Source of the DNA: a virus
Virus record (IMG/VR): IMGVR_UViG_3300017917_000559
Coordinates: 1-27,673 of that record
DNA length: 27,673 nt
Reading direction: 5' to 3' (one strand)
The notes under the pieces are model-generated. The model saw only the letters and a list, made by a program, of their open reading frames with translations. It was not told the origin of the DNA and did not search any database. How positions within the stretch are numbered: position 1 is the first letter of the stretch; each line of letters starts with the position of its first letter. The position numbers and the translations under genes were made by a program. Of the stretch, positions 12,980 to 21,800 are shown piece after piece.

Positions 12980-14980
12980 TTATTTGGCCTTATAATTGTG
13001 ATATAACTTGAATAGACTGCGCTCAAGCTCAACTGATTCTTCCATACTTGCTTGACGACGTTCATCTCTATTAGGTATGCCGCCGCCAACTGTAGTGGTT
13101 TGACCAGTACTCTTAGGTCCATTCAAGCCGCCACTGTAAGTGCGGAGGTTAGGTTCAGCATCAATCTTTTCTGTGTTGGTCGGCCAGTCTGGTGAATTCT
13201 CATCAACCATTTGATCGTCGCCTGTTAATCCAGCCAACTTCAACAACTGCATCAACTTCATTGCATCTTCACCTGAAGCTTGAATAGTAATACCAGGCTC
13301 TCCACCTTCCATACCACATTCAGCTACAGTTTCTTGAACTTGAATACTTTCTGTCAGGGCTTGTTTGAACTGTGTGTTTAAACTTTCATAAACACCTTTA
13401 CCAAACTGCATACCACCTTTACTGCTCTTAGGAGCAGCAGGTGCTGTAGCTACAGAGCCACTAGTAGTTGTTTCGTCAACTTTTTCTTCTTTGTCTTTCT
13501 TGTCATCGTACTCGATGTCTTTGGTAACTTTCTTACCAGCTTTTTCAGCTTTGTCGTCATCTTTACCTTTGTGACCTTCGTCGTACTCGATGTCCTTGGT
13601 AACTTTCTTACCAGCACGTTCAGCTTTGTTATCTTCTTTGTCAGCTACTGCTTTCTTGAAAGATTCTTTTTTGTTGCCGTCTTTGTCAACGTCCAAGAAG
13701 TCTGGCTTAGAACCTTCTTCTTCAACCTTGCCGGCTTTTTTAGCTTTCCATGCTGTGGCATAAGCAATAGACTTTTCCTTGTCGGACAACTTGCCATCTT
13801 TGGCATAGGCTTTCTTGATATGCTTGACCATGCGTTCTGCTTTGGCACCAGGAGGAGCAACTTCAGGAACAATAGTAACACCTTCTTCACCAGTGTGATG
13901 CTCAATATCTTGCTCACGATTGCTTAACATGTAGTCAGCAACTGTGGTCATCATGCCTTTGATTTGTCCAAGTTTTTCTTGAACCCATTCTGGCAAGTTT
14001 TCGTTGTCATGTAAAATTGCTTCTAATTCTTTAGCGTGGCGAACGATTGTGTGGATTTGACCTTTGGCCATTTCACCTTCAGCATCGTACTCGCCATCCT
14101 CAGCAATAGCACCCAACTTGTGTAGTTTACTTGTGCCACGAACTTTAGCACCAATCTTTTTGCCTTTGCCAGCGCCAACTTTCTTACGGCCTTTAACTGC
14201 TGGTGTATCTTCATCATCGCTTGGCTCATCAAATGTTTCTGGCTTGCGAGTATATACAGTGCCAGTAGAGATCTTCTTCTTGTCAAAACGGCCTGTGCCT
14301 TTTTCTTTCTCGCGACTCTTGAGCCATGCATCCATTTCAGCATAGCCCTCTTCCATTTCTTCTTCACCAAGACCAGTTACATCAGCTTCTTCAATACTAC
14401 TTGTGTCTTTGAATTCTTTGTCGCCCAACTTGAACTTGCCACCTTTTGGTGTCTTGGCCAGTGCGCCTGTGAAAGCATTGCCTTCTTCTACACCAGGGCA
14501 TTTGCATTTGCTTTCGTACATACCACATTCATTGCAAGTAGCTTCCTTGACAGATTTAGTAGTGCCGTGCTTGAGTTGTTTCATCTTACGCTGAATTTGT
14601 TTATCATTTAACCCACGATTTCTTAAATCTCTAACCAACTTCATGTCAGTATTAGCGGTAATTGCATCAGCTTTATCTTGTTCAACGCTTTCACTTGGAT
14701 GACGTAACTTGTTCAACACAGCACCAGCAACACGCTCACCGGCTTCTTTTGAACCATAACGTGCAGCAGCACCTTTGGCAATCTTGGCAAAGTTCTTACC
14801 TGGCTTGCCAATGTCTTTACCAGCGGCAGCTTTCTTAGCACTGTAATCGCCTTCATTCAGTGCTTGTGTCAATGGTGACTTAGCAACCGCTTCTACTTTT
14901 TTAGCTTCAGCAATTTGTTTTTGCTCTTGTGTATTAGCTAAATTGGCTAATCGTTTGTTTAGGTCGTAAAAGAAACTCAT
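12980..14980 (-). CDS. Large charged protein, 666 residues, Lys/Glu-rich with a Cys cluster
   Basis: The family is known to me only as a recurrent uncharacterised protein of aquatic T4-like phages. Residues 48-92 (AKKAAAGKDIGKPGKNF, then KIAKGAAARYGSKEAGERVAGAVLNKL) form a conserved basic helical module. A CxxC-x6-CxC cluster (CNECGMYESKCKC, 149-161) could bind zinc. The middle is Lys/Asp/Glu-rich and contains a 25-residue tandem repeat. Near the C-terminus are QVQETVAECGMEGGEP and LMQLLKLAGLTGDD. The composition suits a head-core, scaffold or internal protein, and its neighbours on both sides carry capsid targeting sequences. It has no such sequence itself (it begins MSFFYDLNKRLANLANTQ). AGAGGA is the ribosome binding site. 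Confidence 0.7.
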   Translation of the reverse strand: MSFFYDLNKRLANLANTQEQKQIAEAKKVEAVAKSPLTQALNEGDYSAKKAAAGKDIGKPGKNFAKIAKGAAARYGSKEAGERVAGAVLNKLRHPSESVEQDKADAITANTDMKLVRDLRNRGLNDKQIQRKMKQLKHGTTKSVKEATCNECGMYESKCKCPGVEEGNAFTGALAKTPKGGKFKLGDKEFKDTSSIEEADVTGLGEEEMEEGYAEMDAWLKSREKEKGTGRFDKKKISTGTVYTRKPETFDEPSDDEDTPAVKGRKKVGAGKGKKIGAKVRGTSKLHKLGAIAEDGEYDAEGEMAKGQIHTIVRHAKELEAILHDNENLPEWVQEKLGQIKGMMTTVADYMLSNREQDIEHHTGEEGVTIVPEVAPPGAKAERMVKHIKKAYAKDGKLSDKEKSIAYATAWKAKKAGKVEEEGSKPDFLDVDKDGNKKESFKKAVADKEDNKAERAGKKVTKDIEYDEGHKGKDDDKAEKAGKKVTKDIEYDDKKDKEEKVDETTTSGSVATAPAAPKSSKGGMQFGKGVYESLNTQFKQALTESIQVQETVAECGMEGGEPGITIQASGEDAMKLMQLLKLAGLTGDDQMVDENSPDWPTNTEKIDAEPNLRTYSGGLNGPKSTGQTTTVGGGIPNRDERRQASMEESVELERSLFKLYHNYKAK
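13506..13633 (-). repeat. Two-copy 75-bp tandem repeat in the 666-residue gene
   Basis: Near-identical segments start at 13506 and 13581 on the plus strand (tcgtactcgatgt...), a period of 75 bases or 25 codons. They encode KAxRAGKKVTKDIEYD-type units, of which KAGKKVTKDIEYD is shared. A few synonymous and replacement differences separate the copies. Confidence 0.8.
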
Positions 14981-14985
14981 TTATA

Positions 14986-15594
14986 TTATCCTCTTGGGTT
15001 GGCACCAGTGGCTGGACGTGGTGGGCGTTTAACTTTGGTCATTGGGCTTGAAGTACCCATTGGTAAATCGTTTGTTGTTTTAGCTGGCGGAGTCTTGCCA
15101 CCGGCCACTGTGAAGTCACTGCGATATGAATTCTTCAACACAGCATGCTCATCGTATGGTGCTGAATAATCTTTACTGAGTGCTTTCTGTTCTGCGTTAG
15201 GAGCAGGATAGTCTGTGTCGGTCAACAGGTCTTTGTTTTCATCTTCAATGCGCTCGCGCTCACGATCCATGCCTTCTTCATGTGGTGTGGTCAACATGAT
15301 GATGCGATTTGGGTCGAGGAATAACAGTTGTGCCAACTGTTTGATCTGTGGTTCGATAGCTGGATAACGGAATTCAACATCCATAGATGTTACTGAATCG
15401 TTTGAGTGTTTTGGAAAGTCTGCTGGTTTGAGTTGCACTGGAGTAGTTTTTGTAGAACCCCATTTGACAATGTCAAACTGTTTGCATTTTTCTTCTAACT
15501 GTTTGATCCAACCGGCGTCAACTTCACCTACAATTTTGATTCTGTAGTTGTATGTGCGCTCAGATTCTGCCAGATATTGTTGAAAATTTTTCAT
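14986..15594 (-). CDS. Capsid-targeted protein with T4-style leader MKNFQQYLAE
   Basis: An upstream in-frame start exists at 15672, but ATG 15594 is preferred. It has AAGGA 7 to 8 bases before it, a TATAAATA late promoter just upstream, and it yields the N-terminus MKNFQQYLAESE. That closely matches the T4 capsid targeting sequence (MKTYQEFIAE) with an L-A-E protease site. The 202-residue product continues with a small alpha/beta domain (YNYRIKIVGEVDAGWIKQLEE, KCKQFDIVKWGSTKTTPVQ, DVEFRYPAIEPQIKQLAQLL) and then a disordered proline-rich tail. An internal or core head protein is the best guess. It lies between gp16 and the 666-residue gene. Confidence 0.75.
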   Translation of the reverse strand: MKNFQQYLAESERTYNYRIKIVGEVDAGWIKQLEEKCKQFDIVKWGSTKTTPVQLKPADFPKHSNDSVTSMDVEFRYPAIEPQIKQLAQLLFLDPNRIIMLTTPHEEGMDRERERIEDENKDLLTDTDYPAPNAEQKALSKDYSAPYDEHAVLKNSYRSDFTVAGGKTPPAKTTNDLPMGTSSPMTKVKRPPRPATGANPRG

Positions 15595-15613
15595 ATTTGT
15601 ATCCTTAGTACTA

Positions 15614-15621
15614 TATTTATA
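15614..15621 (-). promoter_or_regulatory. T4-type late promoter, exact TATAAATA
   Basis: GAGTATAAATATAG on the minus strand contains the full T4 late consensus octamer. It sits 19 bases before the ATG at 15594, with AAGGA in between, in the overlap of the 3' end of gp16 and the upstream region of the capsid-targeted gene. Confidence 0.7.
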
Positions 15622-15622
15622 C

Positions 15623-16123
15623 TCATTTATTGTTTTGATCCTGATTGCCTTTGAGCATTTCCAGCAGATCATTACGACTTAATACTTTTCCTTCGGCTTG
15701 TTCCACTTCTGGATCTGCACCTTTTGCCTTGGCAGCGTCTTGGTCCAGCTTGAGTTTCTTCATTTGTAACTCGATTACCTTGAGTTTCTTTTGTAATTTT
15801 GTTTGTTTAGCTGTGAGTGCATGCCCTAGCATGGTACCGGCTACAGCAAACAATTCAGCGGCATAACGACTGTCAACATTGAAGCCTAAATCGGTTAGAT
15901 TTTCAAAAGTTTCTGTGGCTTTTTTGGCAATGTCATCCAGTTCAGCATCGCTGGAATTCAAGTCTCGAACTGCTGGTAAGGCTTCGTTGATTTTGTCAAT
16001 GTCCAGATCTATTTCAACAATAGCAGTTCTAGTTTCTTCCACTGTTTGTGGTTGTGGAGTATCTTGGTCTTGGCTGGATTCCAGCTTGTCAAATCCAAAG
16101 AGTTCTTCTAGTTTTTTAGTCAT
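15623..16123 (-). CDS. 16: Terminase small subunit (gp16-like)
   Basis: The product is 166 residues (T4 gp16 is 164). The centre RYAAELFAVAGTMLGHALTA (81-100), followed by a long charged helix KQTKLQKKLKVIELQMKKLKL, matches the oligomerisation helices of gp16 (T4: MEVFATLMGQMTTTNREIL). The N-terminus (MTKKLEELFGFDKLE) and C-terminus are acidic and flexible. It would form rings that recognise phage DNA and regulate gp17. It lies directly after gp4 and far from gp17, unlike T4. The ATG is preceded by a palindrome and a GTAAATA motif. Confidence 0.7.
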   Translation of the reverse strand: MTKKLEELFGFDKLESSQDQDTPQPQTVEETRTAIVEIDLDIDKINEALPAVRDLNSSDAELDDIAKKATETFENLTDLGFNVDSRYAAELFAVAGTMLGHALTAKQTKLQKKLKVIELQMKKLKLDQDAAKAKGADPEVEQAEGKVLSRNDLLEMLKGNQDQNNK

Positions 16124-16127
16124 ACCA

Positions 16128-16147
16128 TATTTACCGTATTTTACGGT
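16128..16147 (-). promoter_or_regulatory. Palindrome and late-promoter-like motif before gp16
   Basis: On the minus strand ACCGTA-AAA-TACGGT (16133-16147) is a perfect 6-bp inverted repeat overlapping GTAAATA (16128-16134), 4 bases before the gp16 ATG. There is no Shine-Dalgarno sequence. It could be a late promoter with an overlapping operator or a short hairpin in read-through mRNA. Confidence 0.35.
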
Positions 16148-16151
16148 GGGT

Positions 16152-16586
16152 TTACTTCTTTTTACCGTTACGGAAAATTTGGTCTTCGTTGATTACTCTA
16201 AATGTTAGGCCGTTTGATTTTGCCCATTTTGTAGCAGCATCCCACTTGGCATAGTTGATGGCCACTTGAGCACGGTCACGCTGACTTTGTTTTTCTTCAA
16301 TTAGACTTTGACTTCTAGGCTTGATTTCAATCAGTTCACCACGGAGTGTGTTGTTAGGGCCACGGTATGTAACAATAAAGTCTGGAACATACGTGGTCAT
16401 TTTGCCTGTGAGCGGATTGCGATAAGGAATACGCACAGGCTCGCTGGCCCATTGCTGTATGTGTTCATTTGAATCACAGAAGTTCATAAAGGCCCATTCC
16501 CAGCTACTACGATATCTAGGAAAGCCTTTGCCTACATACTTGGCACCGTTCTTGACAGTGTAGGGACCTGCTGCAAATTTGGCCAT
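16152..16586 (-). CDS. 4: Head completion nuclease-like protein (gp4)
   Basis: The product is 144 residues (T4 gp4 is about 150). YRSSWEWAFMNFCDSNEHI (25-43), then W-ASEPVRIPYRNP (46-58), TYVPDFIVTY (65-74) and ELIEIKPRSQ (84-93) form the TnsA/restriction-like nuclease pattern E...PDF...E-x-K of phage head-completion proteins. In T4 gp4 (with gp2) finishes filled heads so that tails can join. It is placed between a small structural gene and gp16. AAGG lies 9 bases before the ATG. Confidence 0.85.
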   Translation of the reverse strand: MAKFAAGPYTVKNGAKYVGKGFPRYRSSWEWAFMNFCDSNEHIQQWASEPVRIPYRNPLTGKMTTYVPDFIVTYRGPNNTLRGELIEIKPRSQSLIEEKQSQRDRAQVAINYAKWDAATKWAKSNGLTFRVINEDQIFRNGKKK

Positions 16587-16588
16587 GA

Positions 16589-16951
16589 TTATGACCTTAC
16601 GTTTCTAGCCACGTAATAGTTGGGTGTAACTGATGCGTTGATGCCTAGCAAGGTGCTAGGACTGCGAATGTTGTTGAGGTAATAGGCCAAGGTCAAATTG
16701 AGATCTGCTTGATTTAGCCCTTGAATTTGTTCTAGCAAGGTCATTACAGGAGTACTGCTGGCTTGAGCCACTCTAAAAAGACTCACAGTAAAATTTCCTG
16801 CGGCTTCGGCTGTGCCATAGATGCTACGGAAAAAACTGTAGACTGCATCGTATTCTAAACTTGGAACATCAACTTCATAGGCATAGAATCGATCAAAAAT
16901 TCTTACAGTTTGATCTACCTTGGGATTGGCGTAATTAACTGATCCAGCCAT
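16589..16951 (-). CDS. Small conserved virion-type protein, 120 residues
   Basis: I recognise the sequence as a recurrent neighbour of tail-tube and gp4 genes in aquatic T4-like phages, but I know no assigned function. It starts AGSVNYANPKVDQTVRIFDRF and includes LTLAYYLNNIRSPSTLLG (86-103). T4 has baseplate gene 53 next to gene 4, but I see no clear gp53 similarity. A role in tail or baseplate assembly is plausible from position only. Confidence 0.7.
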   Translation of the reverse strand: MAGSVNYANPKVDQTVRIFDRFYAYEVDVPSLEYDAVYSFFRSIYGTAEAAGNFTVSLFRVAQASSTPVMTLLEQIQGLNQADLNLTLAYYLNNIRSPSTLLGINASVTPNYYVARNVRS

Positions 16952-16953
16952 GA

Positions 16954-18189
16954 TTAACCGCCCTGTCCGTTAGGCAAGAATCCAATCTGACCCACTGGTA
17001 ACTGTGTAGCACTGCGGGGCGGCGTTGGGAATATCATTCCGTTGACTGATCCCAAAGCAGCACGTGTGTAACCAGGTAGACTGTATTGAGCTATCTGAGC
17101 CGCGGCTATCTGAGCATCGTAATTGGCTATACTAGCAATACTCTTGCCTTTGAAAGTGTTGTAGGTTGCGCCGGCTGTTTGAACAGCACCAATAACATTG
17201 TTTAGACTGCCTTGACCCGAAGCCAGGGCTTGTAAATCTTGTGTAATACCGATACCAGCATCGATCAAGCCGCCTTGACCAAACACTGTCTGTGTTGAGC
17301 CAGGACGTGCTAGGCCTGAACGTGTCAGATCGTAGTGTGCTGGATCTGCAAAGCCAGATACTGTGTTGCTTGGAGTTGCACCACCAATGGCACCTGTGTA
17401 GTACTTGACTGTTTCATAACGAATTTCTACGTTGTTGCTCATAGTGCCACTGCCGTCGGCATAGGCATACTGATCATGTTTCCATGATGTAATCATTGGA
17501 TTGATTAGCACATAGCTGGCAAATTTCTTTTGGCTTAGGCCATAGATGCGAATGTCACGGAAGAATGGTGGTTTGCCACTGAAACTGCTGGTATTGGTAC
17601 TGCCAGCTGTGCCATCACTGTAACTTTCGCCGATGTAACCCCAATCGTTGACTTGACGACTGTTGTCATAGGTATCTCTAGTGTTGTAGCCAAAGCCGTT
17701 GAACAAGGTGTTTAGGTTGCCCAGGGTGCCGTTGCTGTTGGGCACGTTTTCGTACTGTTGACTTGGATCTTTGTAGTAGTAACTGTAGTAGTTGTACCAC
17801 ATGTTACGAATCAAGTCACCTTGATCATCGTGGAACACCAGTTGAATTGGATTGTATTCAATTTTTTTCTGTACCAATCGCTTGCGATTGTACTGATTCA
17901 TTGTTTCAACATCAATTTGATAGCTGGGCAAATCCACACTCTTGACCATTAGGCCAATGGTAGCTATTTCATCTGAACCGTAGGCAGCAGCTAGTTGTGG
18001 AATCTGTGCTGTGTTGATATTGAAGAAAACATGATAGAGGAACTTGTTACGAGGACTAAGCTCGTAACCGTTCGATCTAAATGTATCAGAAGCGTGTTGA
18101 TAGTCTTTGAGACCAGGGGCTTGGAAAAACCCCTGTTGAAAACTCTGTAAAAACCCTGACCCGAAGTATCCGTAACCGTTAGTGGACAT
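16954..18189 (-). CDS. Tail structural protein, tail-tube/initiator-like (gp19/gp54 fold suspected)
   Basis: The product is 411 residues. The region LMVKSVDLPSYQIDVETMNQ (79-98), then KIEYNPIQLVFHDDQGDLIRNMW (113-135), resembles the two-sheet barrel of tail-tube proteins. Tyrosine-rich NYYSYYYKD follows, and after a linker FRDIRIYGLSQKKFASYVLINPMITSW. The C-terminal 130 residues are Gly/Ala/Gln-rich. A tube-initiator, terminator or second tube-like role would fit its place after gp19, but the assignment comes from pattern and position. An inverted repeat covering its ribosome binding site and ATG (18188-18207) suggests coupling to gp19 translation. Confidence 0.6.
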   Translation of the reverse strand: MSTNGYGYFGSGFLQSFQQGFFQAPGLKDYQHASDTFRSNGYELSPRNKFLYHVFFNINTAQIPQLAAAYGSDEIATIGLMVKSVDLPSYQIDVETMNQYNRKRLVQKKIEYNPIQLVFHDDQGDLIRNMWYNYYSYYYKDPSQQYENVPNSNGTLGNLNTLFNGFGYNTRDTYDNSRQVNDWGYIGESYSDGTAGSTNTSSFSGKPPFFRDIRIYGLSQKKFASYVLINPMITSWKHDQYAYADGSGTMSNNVEIRYETVKYYTGAIGGATPSNTVSGFADPAHYDLTRSGLARPGSTQTVFGQGGLIDAGIGITQDLQALASGQGSLNNVIGAVQTAGATYNTFKGKSIASIANYDAQIAAAQIAQYSLPGYTRAALGSVNGMIFPTPPRSATQLPVGQIGFLPNGQGG

Positions 18190-18207
18190 AGGATTAAATT
18201 ATCCTAT
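18188..18207 (-). promoter_or_regulatory. Hairpin masking the ribosome binding site between gp19 and the next gene
   Basis: ATAGGAT (18201-18207) and ATCCTAT (18188-18194) form a perfect 7-bp stem with a 6-base loop. AGGA is in the 5' arm, the start AUG overlaps the 3' arm, and the gp19 stop codon is at the base. A ribosome finishing gp19 would open the stem. Confidence 0.45.
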
Positions 18208-18854
18208 TAGGCTGTAGTTGTACTAACCCCAGCACCACCACCTGTAGCTACGTCGCCAATAGTTCTTCCAACAGTTGCGCCAACGCCTGTACCATTTGGA
18301 GTCTGGAGAGCGTTATCGTATGTGATTGTCATGGCCACTGTCATTGCTTCACTTGTGCCATAGTTAGCTTCACCGTAGTCAACTGACTTCAAGTAGCAAC
18401 CATAGATTTCCCAAGTTTCAAGAACTACAGGAGCCTCTGTACCGTTACCACCGTCAAGTACTTCAAAAATTGTAGTAAACTTGTAGTCGATACCAGAAGC
18501 CGCACTTGCTTGTTCCATGAAGTCTAATTGTTTCTGTAATTGCTCACCAACCAATTTAGACACGTTGCCGCCAGCATCATCACGCAGGTTGCAGGTAGTA
18601 TCGGCCCACTTGTGTTTACCAATGAGTTTGATTGTACTGTTGTAAACAGGTACTGCAATCTCGTCAAATTCAACTTGTGGACGCTTAAAGTCAATGACTT
18701 GTTTGGTTAATTCTGTTGTGGGTTGACTTACACCAAAATTCAAAAAAGTAACGCGAAAGCGATACTTTAATTTTGGCATTAACAAACCTTGTACAGAACT
18801 ACTTTGATCACTTGCCAAAGGTACTGTCATTCTACTTAATGATGATACGGCCAT
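18207..18854 (-). CDS. 19: Tail tube protein (gp19)
   Basis: The product is 215 residues, longer than T4 gp19 (163). LMPKLKYRFRVTFLNFG (25-41), FKRPQVEFDEIAVPVYNS (52-69) and WEIYGCYLKSVDYGEANYG (147-165), ending MTVAMTITYDNA, are the typical strands of the contractile-tail tube barrel. Stacked hexameric rings form the DNA channel inside the sheath. It has a well-placed late promoter (18877-18883) and an AGGAGAG ribosome binding site, as expected for a highly expressed late gene. It follows gp18 after 44 bases. Confidence 0.93.
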   Translation of the reverse strand: MAVSSLSRMTVPLASDQSSSVQGLLMPKLKYRFRVTFLNFGVSQPTTELTKQVIDFKRPQVEFDEIAVPVYNSTIKLIGKHKWADTTCNLRDDAGGNVSKLVGEQLQKQLDFMEQASAASGIDYKFTTIFEVLDGGNGTEAPVVLETWEIYGCYLKSVDYGEANYGTSEAMTVAMTITYDNALQTPNGTGVGATVGRTIGDVATGGGAGVSTTTA

Positions 18855-18876
18855 TTTAATCTCTCCTATGTACTGT

Positions 18877-18883
18877 TATTTAT
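18877..18883 (-). promoter_or_regulatory. T4-type late promoter for gp19
   Basis: CGATAAATAAC on the minus strand lies in the gap between gp18 and gp19. The start would be about 7 bases downstream, leaving a short leader that begins with the AGGAGAG ribosome binding site. Confidence 0.65.
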
Positions 18884-18898
18884 CGTATTTCAAAACCC

Positions 18899-21800
18899 TT
18901 AAACTACCGCAGCATTAGCAATAGTACCTGTGGCTTGGATACGCACTGGAATGTAGATAAACTCAACAGCTTTCACTGGCTCGATAGCAATATCAACATA
19001 AAGTTCGTTGCGGTCAATCGTAGCAGGACTATTATTACTCAAGTCACAAACAACCAAGTAATCATAGATACCACGTTTAGCAACAAGGTCAATCATCAAA
19101 CTGGTACAAGCACTCTGAATAGAATTACGTGTAATTTGATCGTTTGGTTCAAACAGGTATTGTTTAGCAATTTCGTTCAAACGATTACGCAAGAATGCTA
19201 CCAAACGTGCCACGTTAATGCGATCCAACGCACTTGTGATACTTGTTGTGGTCTTGTTACCAAAGTTAGTAATACCAACACCCGGAACAAATGTGATTGG
19301 ATTTACACGGTTAGTGTAAAGTACATCACGCAGGCCTTGATTTACACCCAATGTTGTAAATTCACCGGTTGTAGCATTGATATAACCAATTTGTGCAGCA
19401 TTGTCAACTACACCGCGGCGTGTACCAGCTGGAGCCAACCATGGATATGCTACTTCATCGCTACGGATGATTGTGCGTACCATCATGTGACTTGGTGGCT
19501 GTACCACTGGGTTACCTGAAAGGTCTGTAGTTTGGCAACTTGGATAGAAAGCACCTGCATAAGCATCGCCTACCAACAAGCCATCGCCTGAAGTCAATCC
19601 TACACCGTTGTTGTTGGTAGCCCAGTTAACAATTTCTGCTGGGTCTAAACGCAACGGAGTATCAACTACAACAAATGCTGTGTCGCCACGCTCGTTATTG
19701 AGTGCAACCATGTTAGGTGCCAACTCAGGATACTGTGGGCAAGCAATCAAGTTAAACTGTGCTGTTTCTTCACGAATTTGAACACTTGTATCAATGCCGG
19801 TCTTGAGTGCTTTAACAATCAAGGCACGCTGAGCTTGACGACCCATGTATGGTGAACCGTCGTTGCGATTACCACTGGCTGTTACCCAAGCATTAGTTTG
19901 CTGTGGCAATGACTGATCTGGGAAGTCAGTAGAATTAAAATAGTCAGCTTGGAAGCTCTTGACGTTAAATCCTGAACGGCGTGTGTTGAACAACAATGTT
20001 CCTTGTGGATATAATGCAGGATCCGGAGCATCTAAGTCCAAGTAATCGCTTACCAACAAACTTGTAATAGTTGGAATTGGATCTGTGATTGGGTTGGTTG
20101 TACCGTTAGGTGCCCAACGTGCATCTGCAAATACAATACCATTGCTGGTTGTTTGATCTGTGTTGTCAATTTGTACCCACTGTGCTACACCATCAACGTT
20201 GGTCCAGCGACTGATCACTGGATAGTTTTCCAAGTCACTGGTGTTGATCCACAAGTCACCAAATTGCAACGGACTTTGATTTTCATCAGTCTGTGTCATT
20301 GGTGCTGAAGTACTAAAGATTGGACCTGTAGCATTAGTCAATGTCAGGTTCTCGCCGCGAACGTCATTGGTTACCATTTGATAACCCATCCATGCGCCTT
20401 CGTTCTGAATCATGATATCAGCGTTGTTTGTGGCAGCACTGTAGTACCATAAACGACCATTAGCTGGATCTTGATCTGGTGCTGTTTTACCTGCTGTGTA
20501 AGTAAATGTCGGTGTGCTTACCCAATTACTCATTACCAAAGTAGCACTGTCTGTGCCAATACGTACACCACGAACGCTGGTGTTAAATCCAGCAGTAGCA
20601 ATTGGAGTACCTGTGCCAAGACCAGTTATAATACTACCACCTTGTGTATGTGTAAGCACAAGATTGCCAGCACTGTTGATATTTGCAAAAACATAAGGAA
20701 CGTTGGCAGCACTAACTGCTGATACGAAGTCACTAGTTGTTCCTGAACCACCAATTGTAACAGTAACCGGTGTACTATAAGTTGAAGATCCAGCTGCACT
20801 AGCAGACAATGTAAAGGTGTTGCCTGGTGTAAATGGAGTTTGTGTTGGTGTAAATGCAACACTACCTGTGATTATAGTTTCACCTGCGGCATAACGCTCA
20901 TAAATCTCAAATCCTGCTGTTGTTGGCATTGAGCCATCGTTTGGAGTAGGATTGATCTGTGCATAGGTAGAACCAGCTGTAATAAACTGACCACCACCGC
21001 TTGGATCTAAAGCATAATCAGCAGATGCATCATTTGTGTACACTGGGCATTTTTGTAATACAAATGTTCCAAGTGTGCTGTTGTATTTCTTAACACTTAG
21101 GTTTGTACCAAGGTTAACACTGTTGGTTTTGATCCAAACAGAACCTGTTGGCTCTGGTTGAGTATCTGTAGTTCTCCAACGTGGTGCTTGATAACTTGCA
21201 CCTGCAAAATATTCAGGAGCATAATATGTACCAGCAGTGATACCCAATGCAGTCAATGGTGTACCTGTGCCGTTTTGAATGTGAACAATACCTTCGCCGC
21301 CGGTACTACCGTCAGCTGTTGCTGTACTGTCAGCATAGATACTTAATTTTCCGCCGATGTTAGCAGCATAAACACCAGTGATAGCAGCTGTGTTAATTGC
21401 AGCAGCCAAGGCAGTAACAGTAGTCCAACCCGCTGGAATTGTTGTTCCGTTGATAATAATAGTGTTGGTATTAGTTAAACTAGATGGTGCTAATGTGCCT
21501 TGAATAGTTGCCCAGGAAGTTTTCCATTCATCACTACCAACCAGTACCCAAGTATTGTAAAGGTCACTTAAGGCAGTAGCAGTTGTTTGACTAGCAGTAG
21601 GACCGCCGCGCTTGTAATAGATAGGATTGTAAATGCTAGTTGCAACTACAGCATAGTTACCAATGCTGGCAACACTTTGCAATGGAACAGTACTGCTAGG
21701 TTCCAAGTCATCAGTGTTGGTGATTACATAAGGAATTGAATTGGTAAATGCCGCAGTGGTTTGATTCCACTGGAAAATACCCCAGAGTGAACTGGCTGTA

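Noticed and set aside
16589-16951. Assignment of the 120-residue protein as baseplate gp53
   Set aside because: T4 gene order (4 next to 53) suggested it, but length and sequence pattern do not match gp53.
18935-19519. 194-codon open frame on the plus strand inside gp18
   Set aside because: It lies entirely antisense to well-supported sheath codons, has Cys/Thr/Asn-rich composition typical of a shadow frame, and lacks a ribosome binding site.
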